Notes under the pieces: model-generated
Databases searched by the model: none
What the model saw: the letters and a program-made list of their open reading frames with translations, nothing else
What the model was told of the DNA's origin: nothing
Shown here: positions 1-8,267 of the stretch, one piece after another
Layout of the letters: every line of letters begins with the position of its first letter
How positions within the stretch are numbered: the stretch's first letter is position 1
Position numbers and translations under genes: made by a program
NCBI GenBank assembly: GCA_008107755.1
Contig: VIRH01000124.1
Span: 122,448-186,447 of the forward strand
Length of the DNA: 64,000 bases
Origin: Rhodobacterales bacterium
Lineage (GTDB): Bacteria > Pseudomonadota > Alphaproteobacteria > Rhizobiales > Stappiaceae
Direction of reading: 5' to 3'

Positions 1-510
1 GTCGGTCTGGATCTGGTTGAGGTGTCGGAGCGCAGCTGTGGTTACCTCGGACCGCACGCGCTCTCTTTCCACCATCAGCCAGTCGGAGAGTTCCGAATCG
101 AGGTCCTCGTAACCAGCCATGAAATCGCCGCGCCATAGCTCCTCTGCTTCGGCGAAGTCTTCCGCGAAGCCGCGCTCCAGAAGCGACAGAATATGGAAAA
201 GATCCGATGTAAAAACGGCAGGATCGAGCTGTGCGTGACCGCTCGACGTCAGTGTCACGTCGAAACCGGCCTCCTGCTCGGCCGTTTTCAGCTGCCTCAG
301 CGCCTGGCGCAGCGACTGCATTGCCTTTTGTCGTTCGGCGCCGCTCCACAGGAGATCGGCAAGAGCTTCACGTGGCGCGCTCATGCCTGGCATGCGGCAC
401 AGATAGCCCATGATCGCCAGGGCTTTCCGGGTTTTAACGGACACGGGGTCGCGATCATTGCCCAGAAGCAATGGTCTGCCGACACAAGCAAAGCAGGATG
501 CGTTTGCCAT
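1..510 (-). CDS. SARP/BTAD-type transcriptional activator, N-terminal part (cut by window edge)
   Basis: An open frame of 170 codons begins at the ATG at 508-510 and runs off the left end of the window, so only the N-terminal part is seen. A GGGGAA ribosome-binding stretch lies just upstream. The protein starts with a short OmpR/SARP-like segment (GRPLLLGNDRDPVSVKTRKALAIMGYL) and continues with an alpha-helical segment of the bacterial transcriptional activator (BTAD) type: LLWSGAERQKAMQSLRQALRQLK, then ELWRGDFMAGYEDLDSELSDWL. Such proteins are often large regulators with TPR or adenylate-cyclase/ATPase C-termini, but the C-terminus here is outside the window. The family call is good; its target genes are unknown. 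Confidence 0.75.
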   Translation of the reverse strand, partial: MANASCFACVGRPLLLGNDRDPVSVKTRKALAIMGYLCRMPGMSAPREALADLLWSGAERQKAMQSLRQALRQLKTAEQEAGFDVTLTSSGHAQLDPAVFTSDLFHILSLLERGFAEDFAEAEELWRGDFMAGYEDLDSELSDWLMVERERVRSEVTTAALRHLNQIQTD

Positions 511-688
511 CAATTCCCCGTATTTCAGTCGCAACCTTGATGACGTGCGGGTTGCGGGCAAGAATTCCAAGTTCAGACGTTAAACATAGTTTATCACGCT
601 CGTATCACGCCGCAACAGCATGCTTTATAGTGGATGGTCACAGCAGCCAGGCTGCATTCGGCGAAACTAATACCGGTGGGTGAGTATT

Positions 689-946
689 ATGTCTAAAAAC
701 GTTGACAAACCGGACCTTGCGGACAGCGATCGGGAGCCGGCCGTGGAAGCGATCAAACGTATGATCCGCTACACGAAAAAGGAAGCGGACAAGGACGGTC
801 GCACGTTCTGTTCCTACTGCCTCGACATGGCTCTACAATCTCTCGATGACGGATCGGAAGATCTGGATACGCTGCTTAAAACCAAGATCACACCGCTGAT
901 GGTCGGCCAGCAGAAATCGGGTTCGGGCAAAAACGACACGTTCTGA
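689..946 (+). CDS. Small hypothetical protein
   Basis: An 85-residue soluble, charged protein. I chose the ATG at 689 because the stretch GGTGGGTGAG is well placed as a ribosome-binding site; a GTG at 680 in the same frame would add three residues. It has two nearby cysteines (FCSYCLDMAL, around residues 51-54) that could bind metal or form a disulfide, and a polar C-terminus. No signal peptide or membrane segment is seen. I do not recognise a family. It stands alone between a divergently transcribed regulator and a tRNA. Confidence 0.6.
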   Translation: MSKNVDKPDLADSDREPAVEAIKRMIRYTKKEADKDGRTFCSYCLDMALQSLDDGSEDLDTLLKTKITPLMVGQQKSGSGKNDTF

Positions 947-1325
947 AAAGCGGACGCAAACCTGTCAATATCGGGCTGACAGGCCGTCCCATTCAGTCGT
1001 GCTGCGAAGCACGAAGTTATCTTCTGTGGAAACCTCAAGGGGGTGGATACTCATCGCAGCGTCCGCCCCTTGTCGTTTTCCTGCTGCGGTTGGGAACGAG
1101 GCTGAAGTCAATTTTCGCCCCACGCACCTGGGCAGGCAGGGAGCCGTGGCGTCAGGCGAAATTCCGCCTTAACTACCAAACGCCCTCCACTCGGGCCAAG
1201 ACGCCAACCTGCCTTGACAGAAAGCCGATTTCTCAGCCGACATGAGAACAGACAGACGCGCCGACGACACTTCTTCACGGATCGTGCAGGAAGGTGCGTA
1301 TTTCAAAACAAGGCTTGAAGGAAAA
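947..1325. other. Intergenic region with a short hairpin
   Basis: No convincing gene is seen. A perfect 6-bp hairpin (CGTGCT / AGCACG, four-base loop) at 998-1013 follows the small gene ending at 946, but no T-run follows it, so it is at best a weak terminator. Confidence 0.4.
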
Positions 1326-1402
1326 TGGCGACCCCGACAGGATTCGAACCTGTGACCATTCGCTTAGAAGGCGAGTGCTCTATCCAGCTGAGCTACGGGG
1401 CC
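1326..1402 (-). tRNA. tRNA-Arg (anticodon TCT)
   Basis: On the minus strand a full 77-base cloverleaf can be drawn. The acceptor stem GGCCCCG pairs with CGGGGTC, the D arm contains AGCTGGATA, the anticodon loop is CTTCTAA with TCT in the centre, the T arm is ACAGG-TTCGAAT-CCTGT, and CCA is encoded at the 3' end. The anticodon stem has one C-A mismatch at its outermost pair. It reads AGA codons, which are rare in a GC-rich genome. Confidence 0.95.
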
Positions 1403-1534
1403 TTTGCCGAAGAACCGACTAAATCCGGTATCCACGTCTTAATGCGTCACACACCGCCCGGCTGTCGATGATGTAAAGGCGGTTTCAACAGACAATTGCC
1501 GACGGACGACCAGGTCGACCACCTGAAATCAGCC

Positions 1535-1840
1535 TCAGTGCGTCCAGGGAGCAACCCGGTTGAAGCGAAAGTTGTCGGCATAGGCGGAACCGCGCACGAC
1601 ACGGTCCCTCGATTTTTCGATACGATGCGGAATACTGTGCCGCTTGGCGTAGGCGACAGCTTCTTCCTGCGTGTCGAAATAAAGCCTCACCTGCTGCTTC
1701 ATGTCCGAAGAAGAGGTGTAGCCCATCAAGGGTTCCACAGATTTGGCCACCTCAGGCTCGAAATCGAGAACCCAGCGATGGGTTTTTGCCTTGCCCGATT
1801 GCATGGCGGTCTTTGCCGGACGGTATATGCGCGCAACCAT
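1535..1840 (-). CDS. NDUFS4-like complex I accessory protein (ETC complex I subunit)
   Basis: A 101-residue protein resembling the NDUFS4/18-kDa accessory subunit of respiratory complex I found in alphaproteobacteria and mitochondria. It begins MVARIYRPAKTAMQSGKAKT and contains the typical W-x-L-x-F-E-P segment (HRWVLDFEPE), a central GYTSSSDMKQQVRLYFDT stretch, and the segment EAVAYAKRHSI near the C-terminus. I placed the start at the ATG at 1838-1840 because the family starts with this M-x-A-R-I-Y pattern; a start ten codons upstream would add non-conserved residues. It probably binds the NADH-dehydrogenase arm at the inner membrane. It is encoded alone, away from a nuo operon. Confidence 0.88.
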   Translation of the reverse strand: MVARIYRPAKTAMQSGKAKTHRWVLDFEPEVAKSVEPLMGYTSSSDMKQQVRLYFDTQEEAVAYAKRHSIPHRIEKSRDRVVRGSAYADNFRFNRVAPWTH

Positions 1841-2203
1841 GTGCCTATGATCCTCAGATCGGTTCTGCAAGTGTGTGATCGGTTACCCAGCTTTTTCCCG
1901 CCTTTTCGGACGAAGTCAACAGCCATCTTGGCAAATAGCCTTCGAACCCGCTGCAATCCGCGACCGTAAAGCATTCGCCAACCCTTTATCAGAGGCGCGC
2001 TAAAGTATGCGTTAACAGTGATCGGCGAATCTCGTGCTCAGCACGCCAAGAACACATGACACGACTTTGCAACCTGTGCTAAAAATATCGTCAAAATTAC
2101 CGGGCAAGTGCGTCTAGTCGGACGCATTTCGTCACGGCAATGAGAAAGCCTGTTCGACGGAATTCATGCTCCGACGAAAGGCAAGAACAGTCAGGCGAAG
2201 TGA
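1841..2203. other. Intergenic region, divergent promoters
   Basis: This lies between the NDUFS4-like gene (minus) and a small plus-strand gene and should hold both promoters. A hairpin TGCGTC-tagtcg-GACGCA is at 2109-2126. No gene is visible. Confidence 0.4.
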
Positions 2204-2449
2204 ATGCAGCAGTTTTTTCACAGAGGTCCGAGCACCTACGTTCCTGAACATGTGCAGCCGAGCGCAAGCGAGAGCGGACCGAACCGTATCAAGCTGAAGG
2301 CATCGATCGATGCGGCGAACCTGACTGACATGTGGGACATGATCCTCACGCTCGACTACGGGGTCTCTGATGTCAAAGACCTCTCGTTCGAAAAACGCGA
2401 TGAATTTCTCAATGTCATGTCTCTGCTTCTGAAAGCGTTCGATAAGTAA
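2204..2449 (+). CDS. Small hypothetical protein
   Basis: An 81-residue soluble protein starting at an ATG preceded by GGCGAAG. The N-terminal 30 residues are polar and probably disordered; residues 31-81 look helical and amphipathic (DMWDMILTLDYGVSDVKDLS, then EFLNVMSLLLKAFDK). No known motif was found. It lies 23 bases upstream of the PAS-like gene on the same strand, so the two may be co-transcribed. The function is unknown. Confidence 0.55.
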   Translation: MQQFFHRGPSTYVPEHVQPSASESGPNRIKLKASIDAANLTDMWDMILTLDYGVSDVKDLSFEKRDEFLNVMSLLLKAFDK

Positions 2450-2472
2450 TCTCCGAGATTGGGCAATCCGAC

Positions 2473-2982
2473 GTGCTAAACCGTCCTGATACAGTATTCA
2501 GCGAAATCGGTACGCAGGCCATCGAACAGGGCCTCGCGGACCCGAAGCTTTCCGCGTTCTACGACCACGTCATGTCGATTGACTGCGATGACAACCCGCA
2601 GCAGCACCTGAAACCCTTTCTGCCGCACCTGAGCCTGTGTTCCGACCGCATGTTCAACACCGCCCCTCCCCCGATTTTCTATGTCGGTCAGGACAGCTGT
2701 CAGAGGTACCTCTTCGGCGACGACTGGGCGTCTCCGGAGCAGCCGTCTTCAGCGTTGCGGACACCGGATCCCGAACTTGAGCTCGCGTCTGCCGAGGGCT
2801 ACCGCAATGCGCTCAACGGCCAGCCCTATTACGGCTATGCCAGGGCAAGCGTCTCGGTGAACGGGATCTCCTACGAAGTCGCATTCGAGCGGCTGATCAT
2901 GGCGGTGCGGCCGACCCTGCAGTCCCAGAAGCGCTTTTGCGCCTTCTTCGGCGTCATTCAGGATCTTCATCGCAAGTTCTGA
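2473..2982 (+). CDS. PAS-like domain protein of unknown function
   Basis: A 169-residue soluble protein with a GTG start. The layout resembles small alphaproteobacterial PAS-type proteins: a C-R-Y-L-F-G-D-D-W segment about residue 78, a Y-R-N-A-L-N-G-Q-P-Y-Y segment about residue 110, then a strand pattern YEVAFERLIMAVRP and a final strand FCAFFGVIQDL. This matches only the general pattern of that fold, so the call is tentative. No output domain is present, so it would be a stand-alone sensor or binding module. Its last 29 bases overlap the end of the convergent acetyltransferase-like gene. Confidence 0.5.
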   Translation: MLNRPDTVFSEIGTQAIEQGLADPKLSAFYDHVMSIDCDDNPQQHLKPFLPHLSLCSDRMFNTAPPPIFYVGQDSCQRYLFGDDWASPEQPSSALRTPDPELELASAEGYRNALNGQPYYGYARASVSVNGISYEVAFERLIMAVRPTLQSQKRFCAFFGVIQDLHRKF

Positions 2983-3664
2983 GAATGGACGTAGCCAGCG
3001 TGTAGAGATCACTGCGCGTCGAATAGACCAGCCAGTCATCCGCCCTGATATTTCCCGGCGCGACGTTCCAGTGCGTTCCCCTTGGCACGAACCGGCGAAA
3101 CCCGATTCGAATTCCAAAGCCCCTTTGGGCGCTTTTGGAAGACATGAGTCCGTAGTGATAGTCGGGTGACCACTTCAGAAGTGACAGCAAGAACCCTAGC
3201 TGCGTCAACGGTACGGCAACTCCCTTGCCACGCATGTCCCGCCTTAGCCACAGGTTTCCGTGATAAACGATCCGTCCCCGCATATGGTAGGCATCATGCG
3301 CGTGCTCCGTCCCAAGTCGCGCCTGCGGGTTCGGGTCGACGAAAATCCGGCGCTGCTGCTGCTGCCAGTGGTCGGCGAGACTGCGATCACGCAGGTCGTC
3401 CAGCTTGCAGGCCTGGACCGAAACGACGTGACCCAGATGATCATATGCTCCGACCCAGAACGCGGACGATCCGTGCAGATCGAAGAACCTGGGAGAAAAA
3501 TCTTCCATGAGGTACTTGTCGGCGGTCGCGCGCACTGTCTTCTCGAACAGGGCGAAGTCAGCGCTTTCCTTGAGGACAAGCCCTTCCCGTTCGACTTTGG
3601 AACGAACCACAGCAATTGCAGCTGCTACATCAAGAGTGGCTTGTTGATCAATGTCCGGTAGCAT
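2954..3664 (-). CDS. Putative GNAT-fold acetyltransferase
   Basis: A 236-residue soluble protein. The segment LWLRRDMRGKGVAVPLTQLGFL about residue 138 resembles the acetyl-CoA-binding motif A of GNAT enzymes (R/Q-x-x-G-x-G/A followed by a helix), and the preceding strand (GRIVYHGNLW) fits that fold. The rest is not diagnostic and the substrate is unknown. Residues around 60-90 (FSPRFFDLHGSSAFWVGAYD) may form the substrate side. It is convergent with the PAS-like gene, with a 29-base 3' overlap. I see the motif; the enzyme class is inferred. Confidence 0.5.
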   Translation of the reverse strand: MLPDIDQQATLDVAAAIAVVRSKVEREGLVLKESADFALFEKTVRATADKYLMEDFSPRFFDLHGSSAFWVGAYDHLGHVVSVQACKLDDLRDRSLADHWQQQQRRIFVDPNPQARLGTEHAHDAYHMRGRIVYHGNLWLRRDMRGKGVAVPLTQLGFLLSLLKWSPDYHYGLMSSKSAQRGFGIRIGFRRFVPRGTHWNVAPGNIRADDWLVYSTRSDLYTLATSILRTCDEDPE

Positions 3665-3971
3665 CGCCCAGTCTGACGCCTGGTGGCCACAGGACCAGCC
3701 GCGCCTTCCCCAAAAAGCATACTAAATTCTGACCCGCACACTGTTATGGGGGGAAGGGTTGTACAAGGGTCGAACTGCAGCCGTGGCCAGTTATCCCGGC
3801 ATTTGGCGCTTTCGGTGTCGTCACGACGTCGGACGAGCCAAAGTAACGCTACGTCTTTTCAGGAAACTCTGGTTTCTCACCGGTACTTCCGACAATGAAA
3901 ATCATCCATGAAACATGGTGATTCTTGCCAGATGCATGCATTGCAGGGAGCAAAAAATCAGGAAGGAAAAA
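3665..3971. other. Intergenic region, no gene seen
   Basis: Upstream of the acetyltransferase-like gene and beyond the 3' end of tRNA-Pro. The only frames here are short and have no plausible ribosome-binding site or protein character. Confidence 0.4.
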
Positions 3972-4048
<77 letters not shown>

Positions 4049-4236
4049 AGCCGTTGAATTCCAGCGGTTTATAGCGCGGCAAGAGCCACGTCAAGGGTCC
4101 GTATTGCCTAAGATGCTGCGGGTGTGGATACCTTTAGTTGGCGAAAGGGCAAACTCGCCTGCCCCATCTCGGAACAACACGATCAGAGTCGCTCTTTCGA
4201 CCGCATTGGAACGACACTTCTTGACCTGTCCGCCCC

Positions 4237-4605
4237 TCAGTCCCTGCCGAGATATTCCCGAGCCTGGCCGTACTTTTCCCGCAGCCGATCTGCCGTTTGC
4301 GTATCGATTTTCGATAACCTTGGTTCGCAGCTGTTGTCGGCGATGTCTGAGAGTTTGACCACGAGCGTTGTTTTGTTCGCCTTCACTCTTGCAAGGTAGT
4401 CCGGATAGGTCTCGCCTTTTCGCTTGGTGATTGCTGCAACGGCGCCCACCGCCTCGCCATCGAAACTTTCTTCAATCTCAACCATGCGCATATGGCCGTC
4501 TTCCACGATGTCATGCAGCAAAGCGACAACGCGCTCCGTCTCGCCTTCAACACCAAGACACCCGCGCATGAGGTGGATCATATAGAACTCACCCGCCTTG
4601 TTCAT
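4237..4605 (-). CDS. HD-domain phosphohydrolase, RelA/SpoT-like hydrolase fold; N-terminus unclear
   Basis: A 122-residue protein with HD-superfamily metal ligands: a first His in YMIH, the HD pair in LLHDIVEDG and a later Asp in VVKLSDIADN. Small proteins of this type resemble the (p)ppGpp hydrolase domain of SpoT/MESH1; the substrate here is unproven. The first ATG (4603-4605) falls inside the conserved first helix, because the upstream in-frame codons read FELARTHHTDQ, which fits the family pattern of A-x-x-x-H-x-x-Q before KAGE-x-Y. Between the upstream TGA and this ATG there is no ATG, GTG or TTG, only CTG codons. Either a non-standard start is used or the gene has lost its 5' end. Confidence 0.7.
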   Translation of the reverse strand: MNKAGEFYMIHLMRGCLGVEGETERVVALLHDIVEDGHMRMVEIEESFDGEAVGAVAAITKRKGETYPDYLARVKANKTTLVVKLSDIADNSCEPRLSKIDTQTADRLREKYGQAREYLGRD

Positions 4606-4753
4606 CTGGTCAGTATGGTGCGTGCGGGCAAGTTCAAAGGTGCGGCCCGGATCTTCTTGCCAGTGATTATGGTTCAGCAGCCGCAGGGGAGCCTTGGTCT
4701 TGTGACGCGCTCAATCCGGACGGAGCAATCGGAAGCAACGTCCTGACTGCCGA

Positions 4754-5242
4754 CTATTCAACGCCCATGGAAGGGCTGGTGACGTCGTTACCAACCTCGA
4801 TACCGAGGCGCTTCGCGCTGCCGGCGTTGAGTTCCAGTGCGTATCTGGCGGGCTTTCCTGAAGGAATCACGCTTTCGGAAAAGGGCGTCGTATCGGCGGC
4901 GATGCTCACGATCTTTCCGGCCTGATCGATATAGATGATGTCGAGCGGCAGCGGCGTGTTCTTCATCCAGAAATACCGTTCGCCCTCACGGTCGAAAACG
5001 AACAGCATCCCCTCGTCGCCGCCCATCTCTTCCCGGAACATCAGACCGCGTGCCCGCTGCCTTTCCGTTGCCGCGACCTCGACCGTGAAGCGGTGCACCG
5101 TCTCATGCGACTGAATTTCCAGGGGTTCGGTCGGAAGCGTCTGTTGCGCTTCCTGTGCGGCGCCGGGCGAGAGACTGGCCAGCCCCAGAAAGAGGGCCGC
5201 CACAGCGGTTGAAACGGTCCTGCGGCACATTTCTGAAATCAT
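4754..5242 (-). CDS. DUF192 family exported protein
   Basis: A 162-residue protein with a signal peptide (MISEMCRRTVSTAVAALFLG, then ASLSPGAAQ). The mature part shows DUF192 hallmarks: GLMFREEM, DEGMLFVF, FWMKNTPLPLDIIYID and a C-terminal YALELNAGSAKRLGIEVGD-like segment. Proteins of this family are small periplasmic or extracytoplasmic beta-barrels of unknown function. I chose the ATG at 5240-5242 because it puts the signal peptide at the N-terminus; upstream in-frame ATGs would bury it. Confidence 0.85.
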   Translation of the reverse strand: MISEMCRRTVSTAVAALFLGLASLSPGAAQEAQQTLPTEPLEIQSHETVHRFTVEVAATERQRARGLMFREEMGGDEGMLFVFDREGERYFWMKNTPLPLDIIYIDQAGKIVSIAADTTPFSESVIPSGKPARYALELNAGSAKRLGIEVGNDVTSPSMGVE

Positions 5243-5426
5243 GACGAAATACCCAATTAGCCAAGGAGCCACACCGTCGATCGTGTCCATATTTCAGACA
5301 GACACACCCGACCCTGCCGCCTTTCGAAGCCACGCTCTCTCAAATCAGTTCGTTACAGGAAACAAAGGCCGGAACATGTACGGCCAGTCGCAATTGAGAA
5401 AAACTGTCGTCGGGCCAGGGCCGAGC

Positions 5427-6008
5427 TCAGTGGGAGGACGGGATATGCGTTCCGCTGCCAATCGGCCGGATCTCGGCTGCCATGCGGCCCTTGGGTCCTG
5501 CCCCGAACCGCACCATGACGTCCTGTCCCGGGCGAAGCTCCGTGATACCGTAGCGGCGCAGCGTCTCCATGTGAATGAAGATATCCTCGGTCCCCTCGCC
5601 CTGCGTCAGGAAACCGAACCCCTTCACCCTGTTGAACCATTTGACCGTGGCCTTTTCAAATCCCCCTTCCGGGACGACATGAACATGGGTTCGGGACGGT
5701 GGCATCTGCGAAGGATGGGTCGCCGTGGATTCATCCATGGACAGAATACGGAAGGCCTGAAGACCGCGCGGCCGATCCAGAACTTCGCACACCACGCGCG
5801 CACCTTCATAAGCAGTCTGAAATCCGTCTCGTCGGAGACAGGTAACATGAAGCAGGATATCGGTCTCGCCGGAATCAGGCACGATGAAACCGTAGCCCTT
5901 CCCGACGTCGAACCATTTGATCGTTCCGGCAATCTCGAAAACGTCGACGGCGACATCATCTGCCATCGTGTCGAGTGCGCGGGGTTCCCGAGCGGTTTTA
6001 ACCCCCAT
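5427..6008 (-). CDS. Cold-shock protein with two CSD domains
   Basis: A 193-residue protein with two cold-shock (OB-fold) domains. The first, about residues 25-95, contains GTIKWFDVGKGYGFIVPD; the second, about residues 118-185, contains KATVKWFNRVKGFGFLTQ followed by DIFIHMETL. Both carry RNP1-like K-G-x-G-F and RNP2-like motifs for single-stranded nucleic-acid binding. The linker is poor in order-promoting residues. Tandem CSD proteins of this size are common in Rhizobiales and Rhodobacterales. The start may instead be the ATG at 5964-5966, 14 codons downstream. An inverted repeat at 6043-6075 lies in the probable leader. Confidence 0.92.
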   Translation of the reverse strand: MGVKTAREPRALDTMADDVAVDVFEIAGTIKWFDVGKGYGFIVPDSGETDILLHVTCLRRDGFQTAYEGARVVCEVLDRPRGLQAFRILSMDESTATHPSQMPPSRTHVHVVPEGGFEKATVKWFNRVKGFGFLTQGEGTEDIFIHMETLRRYGITELRPGQDVMVRFGAGPKGRMAAEIRPIGSGTHIPSSH

Positions 6009-6042
6009 AACCCAAATATCCCATCCCTGGTGCGCAAAACGT

Positions 6043-6075
6043 GGCCATTGGCGTAATACGACTCACCCAATGGCC
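6043..6075 (-). promoter_or_regulatory. Inverted repeat in the leader of the cold-shock gene
   Basis: GGCCATTGG (6043-6051) pairs with CCAATGGCC (6067-6075) across a 15-base spacer, 35 bases upstream of the cold-shock protein start. It could be an RNA hairpin in the leader, as cold-shock mRNAs often have structured leaders, or an operator. Function is inferred only from position. Confidence 0.35.
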
Positions 6076-6160
6076 GATTCCTAATAAAAGGATAACATTG
6101 CGCTTAGACACGAGAAGCGAAATTGTGAAACTAACCACAGACCATTTTGAAATTTTTCTC

Positions 6161-6925
6161 TTATTTTGTGCCGAAATTCGCAAATGTTTCGGCAAGTGGC
6201 GTTTGAATGACTTTGGACGCGAGCGAATCTAGCGGGGTTTCCTGCGCGTTGACGATCACCAGTCCGGCGCCGGCCTGTACCGCAATCGCAGGAAGCTGCG
6301 CCGCAGGATACACCACGAGCGATGAGCCGAGTACCAGGAACAGATCGCAGTTCGCCGCGCACTCGGCCGCCCGCCTCAGCGCATCTTCCGGCATCTGCTG
6401 GCCAAAGCTGACGACCGCCGCCTTCAGCAAGCCGCCGCAAGCCTGGCAAAGTGGAGTATGCCCGGCGGCGACCTTCTCCTTTTGGTCCAGAAGGCTCGCG
6501 TGCAGACCGCACGAGAGACATGTCGCATAGGTGGAATTGCCGTGAATCTCGATCAATCGGTCGTCAGGAAAGCCAGAGGCCTGGTGAAGGCCGTCCACAT
6601 TCTGGGTGATCAAAACACTCATCAGACCTTCTTCGGCCAGCCTGACGAGCGCCATATGCGCTTCATTCGGCTTCGCGCGAGAAAAATAGTCGAGCATTTC
6701 GAAGCGCCGGTTCCAGTCTTCGAGCCGGCTTTCCTCAGAAGCGACGAAATCCTGGTATTGAACAGGCTCGTAGCGGGACCATATCCCCCCGGGAGAGCGG
6801 AAGTCCGGAATTCCGGATTCGGTGGAAATTCCCGCCCCGGTCAAGGCGACGATGCGGCGGTGGGAACCGTCGCCGAATTGTGCGACAAGCTCTCGTGCCT
6901 CAAGCAGGCTGGTGATGACTGTCAT
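6161..6925 (-). CDS. Sir2-family NAD-dependent protein deacylase
   Basis: A 254-residue sirtuin. It shows the NAD-binding motif ALTGAGISTESGIPDFR (about residues 27-43), the catalytic QNVDGLH with its active His nearby (IEIHGN), a zinc site from two Cys pairs (CLSC about residue 136 and CQAC about residue 161), and the late GSSLVVYPAA and IVNAQETPLD segments. The expected reaction is NAD-dependent removal of acyl groups from lysine. It is transcribed divergently from the glyoxalase gene, with only 56 bases between their start codons, so the two promoters must overlap. Confidence 0.95.
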   Translation of the reverse strand: MTVITSLLEARELVAQFGDGSHRRIVALTGAGISTESGIPDFRSPGGIWSRYEPVQYQDFVASEESRLEDWNRRFEMLDYFSRAKPNEAHMALVRLAEEGLMSVLITQNVDGLHQASGFPDDRLIEIHGNSTYATCLSCGLHASLLDQKEKVAAGHTPLCQACGGLLKAAVVSFGQQMPEDALRRAAECAANCDLFLVLGSSLVVYPAAQLPAIAVQAGAGLVIVNAQETPLDSLASKVIQTPLAETFANFGTK

Positions 6926-6981
6926 GGCCGGTCCGGCGATCTTTCAAATTACATCCCCCGGTGGAGGAAAAGGACTACGAC

Positions 6982-7422
6982 ATGCGTTATTTGCACACGA
7001 TGGTTCGCGTAACCAACATTGAAGACTCTCTCGATTTCTATTGCAACAAGATGGGCATGGAGGAAGTCCGCCGCACGGAAAGCGAAAAGGGCCGGTTCAC
7101 GCTGATCTTCCTGGCTGCATCTGAAGATGTCGAAACGGGCAAGTCCGACGCCGCCCCTCTTCTGGAACTGACCTACAACTGGGATCCTGAAGAGTATTCG
7201 AGCGGCCGCAACTTCGGGCACCTGGCGTATGAGGTCGATGACATCTACACCTATTGCGCAGATCTGCAGCGAAAGGGTGTGACCATCAACCGTCCGCCGC
7301 GCGACGGAAAAATGGCCTTCGTTCGTTCGCCGGACAATATCTCGATCGAACTGCTGCAGAAGGGTGAAGCCCTTGAAATCAAAGAACCGTGGGCATCCAT
7401 GCCGAATGTAGGCGAGTGGTAG
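6982..7422 (+). CDS. gloA: Lactoylglutathione lyase (glyoxalase I), VOC family
   Basis: A 146-residue VOC-fold protein. The ATG at 6982 follows a strong GGAGGAAAAGG ribosome-binding site. The sequence begins MRYLHTMVRVTNIEDSLDFY, with the first metal-ligand His at position 5, and continues with LLELTYNWD, GHLAYEVDD and ISIELLQKGEAL, giving the His/Glu/His/Glu metal set of glyoxalase I. It detoxifies methylglyoxal as its glutathione adduct. The downstream tRNA-Glu is on the same strand. Confidence 0.93.
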   Translation: MRYLHTMVRVTNIEDSLDFYCNKMGMEEVRRTESEKGRFTLIFLAASEDVETGKSDAAPLLELTYNWDPEEYSSGRNFGHLAYEVDDIYTYCADLQRKGVTINRPPRDGKMAFVRSPDNISIELLQKGEALEIKEPWASMPNVGEW

Positions 7423-7445
7423 AACCTACAGGTTTTCAACAAGTG

Positions 7446-7467
7446 CGGGTCCGATTTTTCGGGCCCG
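7446..7467 (+). terminator. Hairpin after the glyoxalase gene
   Basis: A 9-bp stem (CGGGTCCGA / TCGGGCCCG, one G-T pair, TTTT loop) begins 24 bases after the gloA stop. The following sequence is TAAAAAATTG rather than a T-run, so intrinsic termination is uncertain. Confidence 0.4.
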
Positions 7468-7547
7468 TAAAAAATTGTTTCGAAGGCTCTTGCGGGCCGA
7501 TCCAATCCCGCCTATAAGCCTCCCCACGACGCAACCGCGTCGACCGC

Positions 7548-7623
7548 GCGCCCATCGTCTAGCGGTCTAGGACGCCGCCCTTTCACGGCGGAAACACGGG
7601 TTCGAGTCCCGTTGGGCGTGCCA
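7548..7623 (+). tRNA. tRNA-Glu (anticodon TTC)
   Basis: A full 76-base plus-strand tRNA. The acceptor stem GCGCCCA pairs with TGGGCGT, the anticodon loop CTTTCAC has TTC in the centre, the T loop is TTCGAGT, and CCA is encoded. It is the last conserved housekeeping feature before the T6SS region. Confidence 0.95.
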
Positions 7624-7650
7624 TTTCTCTCGATAATGGCCGGTTTTCGA

Positions 7651-7681
7651 GCGACGGAATTTTAGTTCCGGCGCTTTTTTT
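7651..7681 (+). terminator. Rho-independent terminator after tRNA-Glu
   Basis: The stem GCGACGGAA / TTCCGGCGC (one A-G mismatch, TTTTAG loop) is followed directly by eight Ts. It is well placed to end the tRNA-Glu transcript. Confidence 0.85.
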
Positions 7682-8267
7682 CGTTTCTGAACGGCTTACC
7701 AGTTTCTGTTTCCAGCCCCCCTTCCAAAGCAGTGTCTCGCCACGAGCCTCCCGGGATTGGACATGCTTCAGTCAAGGCATGCTCGTCCGCGTGGCAGGTT
7801 TGGCGATTTCCCGCAACAACGCTTCTGACTGAACCGCGCCAATCCAGGCCGCAGGTAGCAGTTACATCAAGTCCTCTTGCCACGCCGCCGCCCCATCCCC
7901 CGTATCCATCGTAATTCTGTCAGCTCTGCGAAATCGTCAGCAGCAGGCACACTGGCAAGAATGGCAAGGGCTTCGGACCGTTTCTTTCCTTGGGTCAGAC
8001 ATGATTTACCAGATCGCGTAAAATCGTCTTCGCATACCTATCGCTACCGCAAGGGAATGGGTACTATAAGTTCGTATTTTCATTGTGTTAGATTTTACAT
8101 TTTTGGAAGACCGGTGTTTTTGGGGCAAAAAACGACAGACGAGTTCTTGTGATACTCATTACAGAACCCTCGAGACATTCCGGATATTTGTGAACTCAAG
8201 AGGTTTCAAACCTCGGGACGAGATCGGTCAAACCGACTGGCATCAATTGTCTACGAGAGGACAGGAT
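7682..8267. other. Non-coding gap at the left border of the T6SS region
   Basis: About 590 bases with no convincing gene. The second half is AT-richer (for example 8070-8160) and should contain the promoter of the caspase-like gene that starts at 8268. No copy of the tRNA-Glu 3' end was seen here. Confidence 0.4.

Noticed and set aside
6054..6066. TAATACGACTCAC, the first 13 bases of the T7 phage promoter consensus
   Set aside because: The following bases do not match, no phage polymerase gene is near, and the sequence lies inside the inverted repeat in the cold-shock leader; a chance match.
7548..7623. tRNA-Glu as a phage or island attachment site
   Set aside because: No integrase and no repeat of the tRNA 3' end were found at the other border.
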